Assembly: GCA_905331475.1 (NCBI GenBank)
Contig: CAJNYU010003364.1
Span: forward strand, 310,001 to 374,000
Length of the DNA stretch: 64,000 nucleotides
Reading direction: 5' to 3'
Source of the DNA: Rotaria socialis
Lineage: Eukaryota; Rotifera; Eurotatoria; Philodinida; Philodinidae
Made by a program: the position numbers and the translations under genes
Part shown: positions 12,157 through 24,574 of the stretch, piece by piece
Position numbering within the stretch: position 1 is the stretch's first letter
Layout: each line of letters begins with the position of its first letter
Notes under the pieces: generated by a model
Seen by the model: only the letters and a program-made list of their open reading frames with translations
Told to the model about the DNA's origin: nothing
The model's database searches: none

Positions 12157-13957
12157 ATAAAATTTTGACAGTATTCAGATAAAACTGTTGCTTTGATAAT
12201 GAATCGAGGTACAAATATACTAGAGTATATGATTAGACTAGCGAGTTTGAATGAAGCGCTGTACAGATATAGAATATACATACGAAACTTGGAATATAAA
12301 TGATTGAAATATAAATAATATAATATCTTGAGAAATGAAATGATTTTATTGCGAAATATTTGCTAAGTAAAGAATAGCCAATCTACTACGATAATTACAA
12401 TTAAATTCGTGTCGATCGATTATATGGTATGTCTTCGTCTCCGTTTCGTCAACAGCTTTGTTGGTCTATGATACACGGCAATTTAATAGTTAAATTTCAA
12501 TTTATTAATCACAACAGAAATGCTTTGTTTCTATTTAAACTGATAGGATAGTGTTGAATCGAAGTACTACTAGTGTGATATAGGTGGTGATGCAACAAAA
12601 TAATAGTACAGAAGTAGGGTGATTGAAAAAAATAAAATTCGAATGAACGAACTCGATGAATCAGAGTGATAAAGAAAACATAATCTATCTATAAAATATG
12701 AAGCGTCTGTCTAATTATCTGTTATAGGGTCAAGCACGAGATCCCGCTAGTACATAAGAAATATCTTATAATTATCGTAGCCTACGTGATCTTATTTGTA
12801 ACACGAATACTTATTGATGTTATGAAAACCGAAATGAATGTCATGCGCGACTAACTCAAAAAAATGGTCAAAATCCTATCTTATTTGCATCACATAATCA
12901 CGAATTGGATGAAAATAAAAACAAACAAAAAATATTTACAAGTCTATAAATATATTTCATGTTTCTTTTCTAATGTTAATTATTTTTAACTTATAAGAAT
13001 GGTAGTATCCAACATATTACGACAATTACCCCTTAACTGCCGACCTTAAGCCTGATTATTAAATTGCAGTGTGTCCAAGGAGGAAATTGTTGTCAACAAA
13101 ATGGGAAATTTTACTAATTACTCTTAATGCATCGAAGAAACGGGACTCAACCATAAAAGATAATTCAAATTACAAATTTCCTCTAACTTTTGTTGACCAT
13201 CTACAAAGAATTTGATACATATTCAAGCAAACTTATTTTTTTTTTAGAAAATCCCAGGTACAAGAAAACGACGCGTAAACGGCTAAGATAATGCTTAAAA
13301 GGATAGCTGTTTTCTAGCAAAAAAACAGCCCGTAGAATGGACTACGGCGAAATGAGACGGAAAGTAATGCATTATCGTACTGTGTTATAGATGTTTCAGG
13401 TCTTTTATACCAACAATCATGGATGTCATAAAACTGTCAATATCGATTTAGAACTACCGATCTAGTCGTTTGTGGCGTCGATACCCAGATCCACGAAAGT
13501 TATAATTCAAATATTAATGGTAATCCAACTGCATGCGATTCATTCGACAATAACTAATGAAATTTAACAATAGATGTAGTTTTTCTTTTTCGGATGTCCA
13601 TTTTTTTTATTCGAAGTTCAAATTTCTAACTCGTATTAGGCAACTACTCTGAAAAACATGCGATCGGTTTTTGAAAAATCACTAAATAAAAATTCATATT
13701 AAATATGTAGGCTCACTAATGCTTACAGTGATACTTGTCTAACAAAAGCACTATAATACGCCTAAAATATACACAGCTATTTAGATAAAAAGAAGATTTT
13801 CGTAAGCCATTGATAATGCTCTACAAGATGATTATTTTAATTATATAGTTCAACTTCTGCCACAAAGGTAGACCATTGCGTTGCGGGCAGATACATCTAT
13901 CAATTTTTGTTCAATAAAAAAAATCAATGTTGTCAAAGTTCTCGAGGTTAGTGAAAA
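12157..13957. other. Convergent intergenic region with paired hairpins
   Basis: 1.8 kb between the 3' ends of RCAN (+) and the DHRS4-like gene (-). No coding segment is recognisable. Near 13306-13347 two hairpins stand side by side: GCTGTTTT...AAAACAGC and CCGTAG-AATGGA-CTACGG. They may belong to a small RNA or be chance; nothing else structured is visible. Confidence 0.45.
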
Positions 13958-14838
13958 TTAAAGATGACTTGACATGCCACCACCAACGACAATTGTTTCG
14001 CCAGTAATATATGATGCATCGTTACTAGCAAGAAATGCCACTGTACTAGCACATTCATCAGGTGTACCAACTCGACCCATTGCACATCCATGGAACGGTA
14101 TCACTTCAGATGTTTTAGCTTCATCATTGTTCCATAATGCTTGACTGAATTTTGTTTTGATAACTCCTGGAGCAATAGCATTAATGCGAATACCTTTTTC
14201 TGTGCATGGGTTAACAAGCGCTTTTGTTAAGCCAAGTAATGCAGTTTTAGATACGGAATAAGCACCAATGAGTTCAAATGGACTGTAACCAGCTATACTA
14301 GACACAATAATAATCGAACTATTTTTTTGTTTTTCAAGATATGGTATTGCTTCTTTAATTAGAAAAAAAGCAGCTTTAACGTTAACATCAAATATTTTAT
14401 CCCATTCGGATTCTTGTGTCTAAATCAAAAATAAGCCGATAAGCAAACATGAATGATACTAGTTTTTTGTGTTTACTTCTAGAATATTTCCAAATACTGG
14501 ACTTATTGCAGCATTAGATACTAATATATCTAATTTACCATATTTTTCCATGGTTTCATTTAATAAACGTGTTCGATCATCACTTTTGCTTACATGACAA
14601 ACAGTGCCATGGATATCGAGTTTTTCATTTTTCAATTTGTCAACTGCCGTTTGAACATTATTTGCTTTGCGACTGGAAATAACGACGCGTGCACCTTCAC
14701 GAGCTAATCGGTGGGCAATAGCAAAACCGATTCTTTACGTAAAACAAGTAGAATTTTTACTTTTTGTTTTAATTTTAACTTATCTTACCCGTCGGTGGAC
14801 GCAGTGACACATGCTACTTTACCAGCTAAACGTGCCAT
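13958..14838 (-). CDS. DHRS4-like short-chain dehydrogenase/reductase
   Basis: Classical SDR of the DHRS4 type, which reduces carbonyls and retinal with NADPH in peroxisomes. There are three exons. The start is ATG at 14838 and exon 1 begins [17 protein letters not shown], the glycine-rich cofactor loop. The middle exon carries NVQTAVDKL and a [10 protein letters not shown] segment, the NNAG-like motif. The last exon (about 14418-13958) has the catalytic pattern Ser...YSVSK, then [11 protein letters not shown] and GETIVVGGG. The protein ends MSSHL, and SHL is a plausible peroxisomal targeting tripeptide in place of the SRL of mammalian DHRS4. Total is about 255 residues, normal for the family. 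The upstream gene is divergent. Confidence 0.92.
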
Positions 14839-16526
14839 ACTAAAGTATGATTTTTGTCAAAATCTAAAAATGTTACACTTAAATTATTTCGTGCTTGTAG
14901 AAAATATTCCTTTATCGTCTTATCTTCGTAATAATACATTTATATTTAAAAAAGTGTAGCAGTGAAATGAACGCGATTTCTAAGCAAAGAAAATAGAATA
15001 TTCATCAATATTACGATAATAATGATGTCAGCTAGAGTACAAAATTGATTTTTCTTCGCGAAACGAAAACAATTAGAATAGTTACTTGCGGAATCTTTGT
15101 ATCTTTTCTTAATTTGTTTCCATTATGACATAAAATTCGAAGTTTGACAACTAACTATCCTAATGATCTTTGTAGAATCCTCGCAATGACTTCGAGAAGC
15201 TTGTTAGAAGAAGAAGAAAAAACTATAATACCTTCACAATGACAAGCGAAAAGCACACACTCATTTGAAAGTACTCAGAAAAGTATAGAATAAGAATGAT
15301 AGAAATAATCTTGGCTGGAAAGTGATTGATCAATTTGGAGAACTTTCATCGTGAAGATTTTGTATTCTTTTTGTTAACTGTACATTTGGTTCATACTACA
15401 TAATCAGGGAAAGTTCTCCTCTAGTTTAATAATTACGTTTATGTCAGAGGTTGATTAATAGTTTTTTTTCTAGATTTAAAAACTGCTAAAAAAATGTAAA
15501 ATGAGTGAGTATTGTGAGAAACGTATGAAATCATTATTATAATTGCGAAAGAAATGCTTGAAGATAGAAGAATCTTACAAAAGAGCAGATTTTATTCCAC
15601 ATATGTTTGTATTTTGTTTCAGTTTTTATCTGAATAAACTCATGAAATATAGGAACAAAATTTACCTGATTTCAATTTTATCAGAATGACTATATTATGA
15701 TGGACAACAATGCGATGCTAACAATAGTAAGATTAATTGAAATCAAATACAAATAATTTCAAAAACTCACTTCTATCACAACATTTTGTTTATTCATACT
15801 AAATAATCCTTCACATTAAGTGTTCATACAAGCTTATGAGTTTAGCTTTATGAATACGTTTACAGGTAAACTATTTCCTATCACACTTTTATAAATGGCT
15901 GCTTAACCGTAGCTAAATATTCGTAATCCTATAGTATGCAAGGTTTTCATAGTACATTAATGAATAAGACACTATATTATGTAATTCTCATCAGTTAATA
16001 TAATTCAAATAATTGATCGTTTTTTCCCCACATGATCTGTAATTCGATTCATTGTCTAATTCGGATCAAAAACAGTTTATTTTTATTAATTATTATTTTA
16101 TTACGACATATAGTTTCATTTTATATCTAAATAATAGAGTTAAAAATATTATTGATGGTTGTTTTTTGTCCGCTGATTACATGTGCATATTATTTAGAAC
16201 AAGGATGATGCACATGATAATATTTCGTCATTGGCAAACATCCAATATCAATAAGCCCAACTCAGCAGGCTAATCATCGATGGCAAAGATGCTGCCACGT
16301 CAAAAAAAAAGTCCCTTTTTACTAATGTGAATACGTGTTGCCACTTGTATATCACAACAAGATTAACAACAAATAACGAAATAAGAAACTAGCCAATCAT
16401 ATTTGATCACGTTTCCTCTAAAGTCACTTGATTCCATTGAATATTCTATGGAAGCACGAGGTTACGCATATATATATATAAGACGATATTAAGTATTACT
16501 ATTTCCCAATAAAAGAAATATTCAAT
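14839..16526. promoter_or_regulatory. Divergent intergenic region, DHRS4-like / CCPG1-like
   Basis: 1.7 kb with no recognisable coding segment. A TATA-box-like run, CATATATATATATAAG, lies at 16468-16483, about 45 bp before the CCPG1-like ATG, and is a reasonable core promoter. The rest is AT-rich without repeats worth naming. Confidence 0.5.
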
Positions 16527-16718
16527 ATGTATGCATCAAATGAAGACGAATTCAATTCTCAAGATGGCGATTGGATTTTTTTAAAGGAAACACCACCAGA
16601 AACTACTGTAAAACATATTTTAAGTTCCTATAGATTAGATATATGTGTCATTTGTATTGAAGATTCTTGATGGAGCTGTCAATCTTACTGATTTCGTTCA
16701 ATCAAGTTCTTCATCGAA

Positions 16719-16751
<33 letters not shown>

Positions 16752-18586
16752 CTCATCAAAATCTGACCGAAGTGGCTCTTTGTCATCTCTTTCATCGATT
16801 GAGTGAATATTTTGAATTAGACACTTATTTAAATCTACTCATTTTTGTATAGACATGAGTGTGTACAAAATGATAATCATATTGAGGAGCAAGAGCAACA
16901 TTTATTGATCGAAGATCCGGTGTTAAATAGTCAGTACGATGATAATACTTATAATGATGATCATGACTTATCCTTAACCGGTGAAATTAAAGAAGAAGTT
17001 TTGCCATCTGAAACATTGATTATGCACAATGATGAAAATGAGACAACACCGATAATCAATGAATATGATTTCTTTAATGGTGGATATGATTTAAGGTATT
17101 GTAGAAGTTATATGACTTATATTTCTTTCTATCTCAATTTACATTTAGTAATGACGCAGCACTAGTACCAAATAATCTTCAGTAAGCGTATATTTTTATG
17201 AATTCAATTAAAACATCTGATCGTTTTAGGCAATCTACCAGTGCTTATGTGCAACAAATAGGTTTGTAGTTTTTGACTTCTAGACAAAAGATGAATCGAA
17301 TATTGTTCTCTATAGCAACAGCTGAACAACAAGCTTCATTAATGAGTGAAAATCAACTGGTACCGTTAACAATGCATTACTATCGTCCGAGAAGAAATAA
17401 TGTATTCGTTGTCTATGGATTTTTTATTCTCGTTTTTGCTTTGCAATTGATTCTTGTTCGAGTGATTTCGTCACGTAGGATTAAATATTTAATTAAACAT
17501 AACAAACTCGTTTTGTTTTATATAGAACGATTAATGATTAATAAACTGCATGAAGAATTGGACGACACTAATCGACGTTTGGATGAAATACAAATTGTTT
17601 CAACAGAAGATATCGAACAAAAATTAACAAAACAGGTCACAACAGAAAATATTACACAAAGATCTTCATATTTTTTTTTTGATTTTTAATTCATCTTGTA
17701 GTTTGATGAAAAGTTTCAAACACTAATTAAGCAGAAAATGATTGAATATAATCATGAAAAATATGGTATGGTTTTACAAATCAAAGAGCTACATCAAATA
17801 ATAAATTTTACACGATACAATTTAACAAATACTATTGATCGAGTAAAAAAACAAGGAAAAACGTTACCTTTTTGTTTAATCATAATTGTATTTATAGTTA
17901 TCCGATAAAAATGAACGGTTACAAAACAAACTCATAACACTAGAACGTCGCATGCAAATAAATGAAGAACACAGTTCAACAGAGAACGAATCCTGCTCTG
18001 AAGGAGATAGTGTAAGTAAAAGTAGCAAGTACATACTTGTGTCAATAATCTAAAAGCTTCTTTTTTTAAATAAATTAAGTGCACGAAATCATCGGTATCA
18101 TCATTGGACGTATTACTTAGTAATTTCATCAAACAGACCAGTGCAATAGCAGAAAATACATCAACTAATTTGTCTGATTTCTTTCAAACTTTAAGTTCGT
18201 CACTTAGTGATCTTGTCGATCAGCGGCACGAATTCGTTGAACAAAGTAAACAGAAACTTTCCGATTTTTCTCGCTCACCAGCAGCTGAGCAAATTCAAAT
18301 GAGTTTACGTCGTGGTATGGAACATTTTTCTTCATCACTACGTAAAGCACAAACAACTTATTCTGCATGGCTCGGTTCACGTGCACAACAACGTGAAGAA
18401 GCTCGGATGAGTAATGACGAACAGGAACAAAAAACGGAACGACGTCCATGGCGTTGGACATTTCAACGTGGTTACGATCGCGAACGCATGCGTCATCAAA
18501 CGCCAAGTACAAAAGCACATTCATCAAATACAAAATATGTTTGTCATTCAGGATATGTTAGTCCGGTGGCCAATTGTTTTCAATGA
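16527..18586 (+). CDS. CCPG1-like single-pass coiled-coil protein (candidate ER-phagy receptor)
   Basis: A multi-exon gene with about nine short introns (55-60 bp). Exon 1 (16527-16607) encodes an acidic N-terminus with DGDWIFLKE; W16-x-x-L19 preceded by acids fits an LC3-interacting (LIR) motif. Exon 2 has a run of serines encoded by an AGT repeat, followed by acidic exons. A single membrane span, VVYGFFILVFALQLILV, is encoded near 17405-17460. After it come coiled-coil exons (RLMINKLHEELDDTNRRLDE, then KNERLQNKLITLERRM) and a C-terminal part rich in Ser, Lys and Arg ending NCFQ. The order LIR, disordered acidic region, one TM and long coiled coil matches CCPG1, which links ER to autophagosomes. 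Homology is inferred from architecture, not sequence identity. PBXIP1-type proteins are an alternative. Confidence 0.6.
16719..16752 (+). repeat. AGT trinucleotide microsatellite in coding sequence
   Basis: About ten tandem AGT units encode consecutive serines within exon 2 of the CCPG1-like gene, extending a natural Ser-rich stretch encoded by mixed TCA/TCT/AGT codons. The run is in frame, so length changes would alter only serine number. Confidence 0.9.
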
Positions 18587-18896
18587 GAACTTTGTTGGCA
18601 AAATTTTTTCAATCCTGAATAATCAATAATAAAGAAACATTTAAAACTGATTTATCATTTTTTTCTCTCCATTATTCTCATTTCGTATTATTGTACTAAA
18701 AACAAACCAAGAGACTAACGTATTAGATTCTTTTTTTTAGTGCTGCTCATGTATAGATATTTGCATATTCGATTTTATTTTTTTTTGTCTTGTAAATATT
18801 AAAAGTACCGGTATATTTCTTAGAGTAAAACATTTTTCCTTTTTTTTTTGCATATAAATATAAAGAAAACCAGATTATAATTGTCGTCATTTTCAG
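18587..18896. other. Short intergenic region before VPS53
   Basis: About 310 bp, strongly T-rich. It contains an AATAAA at about 18628-18633 that can serve the CCPG1-like gene. It ends in a splice-acceptor-like tract directly before the VPS53 ATG. Confidence 0.6.
18885..18896 (+). promoter_or_regulatory. Splice-acceptor-like TTTTCAG abutting the VPS53 start
   Basis: A pyrimidine-rich stretch ending TTTTCAG is followed immediately by ATG (18897). It could be a trans-splice acceptor for a spliced leader or the end of a 5' UTR intron. Confidence 0.5.
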
Positions 18897-21800
18897 ATGG
18901 CTAATACTAGTGGAGCAGATGTAGATGATGATGTATTTGACGCTGACGATGATCGATACGATACACTCGTACTACCAGCTGATGTACAAAAACTTATTGA
19001 TCAAGTGAGAAATCATTGTTTTAATGTTGTATTTCTTTGTTTGTATGAAGTAAAGATTGTAGCTCTTATGAAAAGTTTTTTGGAGATCTGTTAAAAATGA
19101 AAAAATAACAAAATTAGATTTCGTACAGTTCGAACTTTAACATATATGCCTATGAATTCTCTGAGTATTGTTATGTATAATAAAATTAAAACCTTATCTT
19201 CTATTTTCAATCAAACATCATGTTTGACATATGAAAAATCAATGGATCTAATAGTCACAGAATAAAATCCATTCCTTTCAGTTCGATAATTCATGTCTAT
19301 TTTTGTATATAGATATTGCCTAGTACAGATGAGATAGACCGAGCTGACTTTAATTCAGTTGATTATATTAATCAATTATTTCCAACGGAACAATCTCTAG
19401 CAAATATCGATGAAGTTATTGGAGGTGTCAAGTCAAAGATTCGTACATTGGATACGGATATTCGTCTTACAATACGCGGCCATTCTGATACAGAAATCGA
19501 TGAACATAAAGCATTAGAAGAAGCGCAAAATTCAATATTATTATTATTTCAACAAATGCGTGAAATTAAAGATAAAGCTGATAAATCAGAAGAAATGGTA
19601 AAATTTATTCTTGAATAGATTTCTGTTTAATCTAATTTATCTTCGTATGTTTAGGTTAAAGAGATAACAAGAGATATAAAACAACTCGATGTAGCAAAAA
19701 AAAATCTTACAACTTCGATAACAACACTCAATCATTTACAAATGTTAATTGAAGGAATTGATAAAATAGAGTAAATACAGGCTTTCATCTTTTTAGAAAA
19801 AAAAACAAAAATTTATACTTATGAATTGTTTTAGAGCTGCAATTAAAAAAAAGTCTTATGGTGATATAGCATATTCACTTCATCCTGTTATCAGTGTATT
19901 AGAACATTTTCAACCATACATAAGCATTCCACAAATTCAAGAACTATCAACTAAGTAAATCGATGGGTTTCTTTACTTTGCGCGCTCAATGTTATTTTCT
20001 TGCGAAACACGATCCAAATAAAATCTTTAAGAATGAAAGTAGAAATCTGGATCCTTGTTAGATATGAATAATGTCGCGTGATAATATATGAAATTTCCCT
20101 GTGCTTAGTTATAGTTACTATGTCGTGTTTCGTTTTTTTTTTTAAATTGCACTGGGACTTTCCTGACAGCCTTGCTTCTTTTACTTAGTGTCAAAGAATT
20201 AACTGCTCAAATAACTGTACAAGTCCGTAAAGAATGTGAAGATGCATTTAATGGGCCAAATGCAAAGGTTAGTTATTGAAATTTTGTTTTTCTATTGATT
20301 TAAATTGGTTATTTTACGCTTAGAATTTTACTCCAAATCAACATTTTCCTGATGTATGTAAAATAATTGATGTTATTGATCCTAAATTAAGGTTTGTTAT
20401 TCAAATCTTTATTCGTTAACATTAACTTTCTTTTCTGTTCTCTTTTTAGATTAGAAGTAATAAATTGGTTTTTAAAAACCCATCTATCTGAATATACAAT
20501 ATTATATCAAGAATCTCAAGAAGTACTATAAAAATAAACGTACAGGTCAATTTTTTAGCTGAAATTATTTTTGCAAATATTTAGCTAGCATGGTTAGATA
20601 AAATTGATCGGCGATATGCTTGGTTAAAACGTGCACTAGTTGAATTTGATGACAAGTATTCCAAACTATTTCCTGGCCATTGGGAGATGGCTGAACGTTT
20701 AACAGTTGAATTCTGTAAAATAACAAGGTTAACATCATTTATCTTTATGCTGTGTTTTTGAAGTACGACTAATAATTGTCTTTTTTTCTTTATAAATATT
20801 TCAGACGAGAATTAGGAAATATAATGCTTAAACGCAAAAATGAAATTGATGTTAAATTATTACGATTTGCTATTGAAAAAACTGTCGGATTTGAAACAAT
20901 CGTGGAAAAACGTTTTCATGGAAATACACTTGATCCAAACAATCCAATAACTAGCTATCATAATGGTAAGCTTTTATTTAAATATTTCCACTCGAGAAGA
21001 ATATTTAACATTTTGTCACTGTCGATGATTTCTTGATTATGAAGAGTTTTGTTCAGATTTTTTTATTTTAACACACAATTTTTGAATGCTATACTAGAAA
21101 TTTATTTTGATTATTGTGTATTGTAATAGCAGCATGACGTTTGACATGAACATTTGCTGTTGGAATCCTTAGAATAAATTGCAGATGCATGAATATACTA
21201 ATAAAACTTGGATAAGCATCATATTGATGTTTGAAGCAATGATAGAAATCTGCTGAATATTTTATATAAATGTTTTATAGTATTAATAGAAAATAAAATT
21301 TATTTGTGATTTGAAAAATACTTGTGTAAATCTAGATTTTCTATAGGGTTTTCAGCACAACATAAAATCATATTTTTACAGCTGCTGAAAGATTAGTTTT
21401 ATTCATTTATTGATATATGTATAGAAATTAAGTATCTGATCTCCATGTTATGGAGAATCTGATACAAAAATAAACTTAATACGATGTTTGTTTTAGCCAT
21501 AGAATATGCGTAATAAATAGTTATTCTGCTTTATAGTTAAAATAGCATCCACCAATGGAACCGATGATTTGAATTTGCCCACAAATCTTCGACCAAAAGC
21601 ATCTCCATTTCAAGGTATTATATCGCAATGTTTCGAAGATCATTTAGATATTTACATAGCAGAATTAGATCGGTAAGTAAAAAGATTACCCATGACAATT
21701 TATTTTTCTCTCAACTAAATATTACCGCTGTTTTCATAGGAGTTTGGGCGATCAAATTCAAAAATTTGTTGATGAACTTAAAAAAGATGGATATCCTGTA

Positions 21801-23486
21801 TTTGAAGGCGGTGAAGATACGAGTAATGTTTTACCAACAAGTGCCGATTTATTTGTTTACTTTCGTAATTGTCTTGTGCAATGTTCAAAATTAAGTACGG
21901 GACAGCCACTATTACTGCTTGTTCAAACATTTCAAAAATATCTTCGAGAATATGCTAGTCGTGTATTAACAGCTAATTTACCGAAGTAAAAGTTTTTATT
22001 TTGCCCGAAAGTTTACTGAACCTTTTTTGTTAAATAGAACAAATACAGTAGCAACATCTTTAGTTGGTACAGCAACAATATTTATACAAAATTTGCCAAA
22101 CATTCCATCGATGTTAAAGGAAGGCGAAACAATAGCTAAATTGAATGAACCAGAAATATGTCGATCATGTAGTGTTTTATGTACAGCTGAATATTGTGTT
22201 GAAACAATACAACAATTAGAAGATAAAATGAAAGAAAAAATAACAAAGTCGTTAGTTGATAAAATTTCATTCGAGTCAGAAAGAAATATTTATAAAGCGT
22301 ATGTTTACTCTTCAAAACTTTCATAATATGAATTTATTTTCATAATAGAATTATTGCTGAATCGATACAAATACTTATTCAAGATCTTGAAAATGCTTGT
22401 GAACCAGCCTTAACAGCAATGACTAAGGTTAATTTCATGATAGATAACTCGATGGCATCGCTTTTCTCTTTCAGCAAACTAAATTTTCCGAAAAATATAA
22501 TAGATATTCATGTATATCTTACTCTGTAGAGATGACGATCATAATATGTGAATACAAATCGAAACTGTTAGTGTTCAGTATCAAAGCAGAGTATAAAGGC
22601 AGAAAGCACGATAATCTATTTGGCAATAGCAGATATGTACACAGCATCAAAGATTGCTACCATTCTAGCTAGAAATTCATTGTGCTAATCTTTACATAAC
22701 ATTCATCAACTATTCATGTGAGAAACTTAGGTCTTGTAATCTTCGAAAATCCTTTTTCATATAGTAGATGCAAATTGAATCACGTATATATATATATACA
22801 TATTTTTATATAGTTATCATGGCAAACCATCGAAACTGTTGGCGATCAATCTCTATATGTAACATCAATTGTTAATCATTTAAAAACAATTGTACCTGTT
22901 ATACGTAATCATTTGGGATCATCAAGAAAATATTTTATACAATTTTGTACAACATTTGTCGAGTGAGTTTGATTTGAATATATATTTTAAATATATTTCT
23001 CTTGAAATAATTTCTTCTAGTTCGTTTATTAAAAAGTTTATCAATCATTTACATCGTTGCAAACCAAATATGATTGGTGCTGAACAACTCTTACTCGATA
23101 CCCATTCATTGAAAACCGTTCTTCTTGATTTGCCATCTATTAGTTTAACTGTTTCAAGAAAACCACCGCAAAAGTGAGCCTATTATTTCGTTTTTTTTTT
23201 AAATATGTATATACTTTTTTTTCTTAGTTTTACAAAAATTGTTCTAAAAAATATGACACGTGCTGAAATGATCTTAAAAGTTGTTCTTACACCGAATGAT
23301 TCCGCTAGGCAATTTGTTAAAAATTATTTACAATTAATGAATAATGATGGAGATATAGGCTCTTTTCAAAAAGTACTTGATATGAAAGGAATTCGTAGAC
23401 CTGAGCAAGCTCATTTAATAGAACGTCTTAAAAGAGAACATGCAGCAACTATTGCTAGTCATCAACAACCAACACAACAACAGTGA
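18897..23486 (+). CDS. VPS53: VPS53, subunit of the GARP/EARP tethering complexes
   Basis: VPS53 with VPS51, VPS52 and VPS54 (GARP) or syndetin (EARP) tethers endosome-derived vesicles at the trans-Golgi or recycling endosomes. The N-terminal coiled-coil domain is plainly recognisable: [19 protein letters not shown], then [16 protein letters not shown] and [10 protein letters not shown]. Middle blocks such as [20 protein letters not shown] and [16 protein letters not shown] text (here [12 protein letters not shown]) follow, and the conserved C-terminal domain reads [18 protein letters not shown] with ...[12 protein letters not shown]. The gene has over a dozen introns, mostly about 50-60 bp; larger ones are at about 19000-19315, 20965-21536 and 22427-22813. 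The first exon encodes an acidic leader with [10 protein letters not shown]. The protein ends in a Gln-rich tail. All domains appear intact. Confidence 0.97.
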
Positions 23487-24263
23487 TTGTTTGTTTTTCA
23501 TGTGTCCGAATGTTCACTTATTTTAATGTAACCTGTACTGATTTCTATAACAATAAGAGGCATCTAATTGAGTGGTATAATTTCCCACTGAAATATTGAA
23601 TCAATTATCTGTTTCACCTTCCAACAGACTTAAAAATATACTAAATAAATGATTTTCGAATGGATTTTAAAACAAATCAATGCGTATTCGAACATTTATT
23701 TTTCCTGATTAGAGTACTCTGTTAGAATATCGACTACTGCTGTTTTTATTCATCAAAACTACAGAAGGAATGAAGAAGGCATTGGGTGCGGCATATTTTG
23801 TGACGTTATATACTTCACGAAAAACTCAGGCGATTTGTTAGCGACCTCTTTCAATAAATATGTGAAAATAAAATATTTCGACTCAATAAAGTTAACTTTT
23901 GAATTTTGAGCTGTAAAATCTGAAGTTCACTTTAAATTTTGCTTTTAAGAAATAATTGCATTGCCAGATTTTTTTCTATTAATGATTTATGATAATTTAC
24001 AGCAATGATTTCTAAAATAATATAATAATAAATAATATTGCCTAGCCGTTCATTTGATTCACGGATATGACAACGAATTAGATAACTTTGTTTCGTTCTT
24101 TTCTTTTTAGTTTACATTGACGTTTTGTTTCATATTAGGTAGGCTATCTGTAAATGTACAGGAAAAAGTTTTTAGCACTACTAGTAAGAAAAAAGTACGA
24201 GTGACTTACGTATTTTATGTGTATGTGAATAGGACAGTGAGTATAAGTAGATGTCAGAGATAA

Positions 24264-24464
24264 ATTGCAATTGCAACATGCCGTGGCCTTGATCAAGCAT
24301 CACATGTTATATTTGGTGGTAGTCATAAATGTGCATTTTCTACAACTGAAAGTGTAGAATAAATGCTTGTTGATCTTTGTATAATACGTGGTGATAACGT
24401 TGCATAAATAGGTGCAATCAATAAAAACATTGATTCATCCTGGATACAAGCTGGTCAATTTTGA
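24264..24464 (+). pseudogene. LSM8-like pseudogene fragment
   Basis: One reading frame of about 66 codons resembles the Sm fold of LSM8, the U6 snRNA-binding subunit of the nuclear LSm ring. It shows RGLDQASHVIF, FSTTESVE and CIIRGDNVA, corresponding to the LSM8 blocks KGFDQ, FSSSQGVEQ and YIVRGDNVA. TAA stops interrupt the frame after SVE and after NVA. The first Sm motif and N-terminus are missing or unrecognisable, as is the C-terminus. No intron interrupts the segment, so it may be a retrocopy; no poly(A) tail or target duplication is visible. It cannot encode a working LSM8. Confidence 0.75.
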
Positions 24465-24564
24465 ATATTTAAAACATTATTCTTCTCCAACACAGAAGCT
24501 GTTCACTTGATTTCTTCATAGGATAAAAATATATTTCTCTCATAACTAGTTTATATAAATTTCG

Positions 24565-24574
24565 GTTTTTGCAG
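24565..24574 (+). promoter_or_regulatory. Splice-acceptor-like TTTTTGCAG abutting the PIGB start
   Basis: GGTTTTTGCAG is followed directly by the ATG at 24575. As at VPS53, this fits trans-splicing or a 5' UTR intron. Confidence 0.5.

Larger units (their letters stand above)
23487..24574. other. Intergenic region containing an LSM8 remnant
   Basis: 1.1 kb between VPS53 and PIGB on the same strand. An AATAAA-like word occurs near 23645. The only recognisable content is the decayed LSM8-like segment at 24264-24464, listed separately. Confidence 0.6.
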
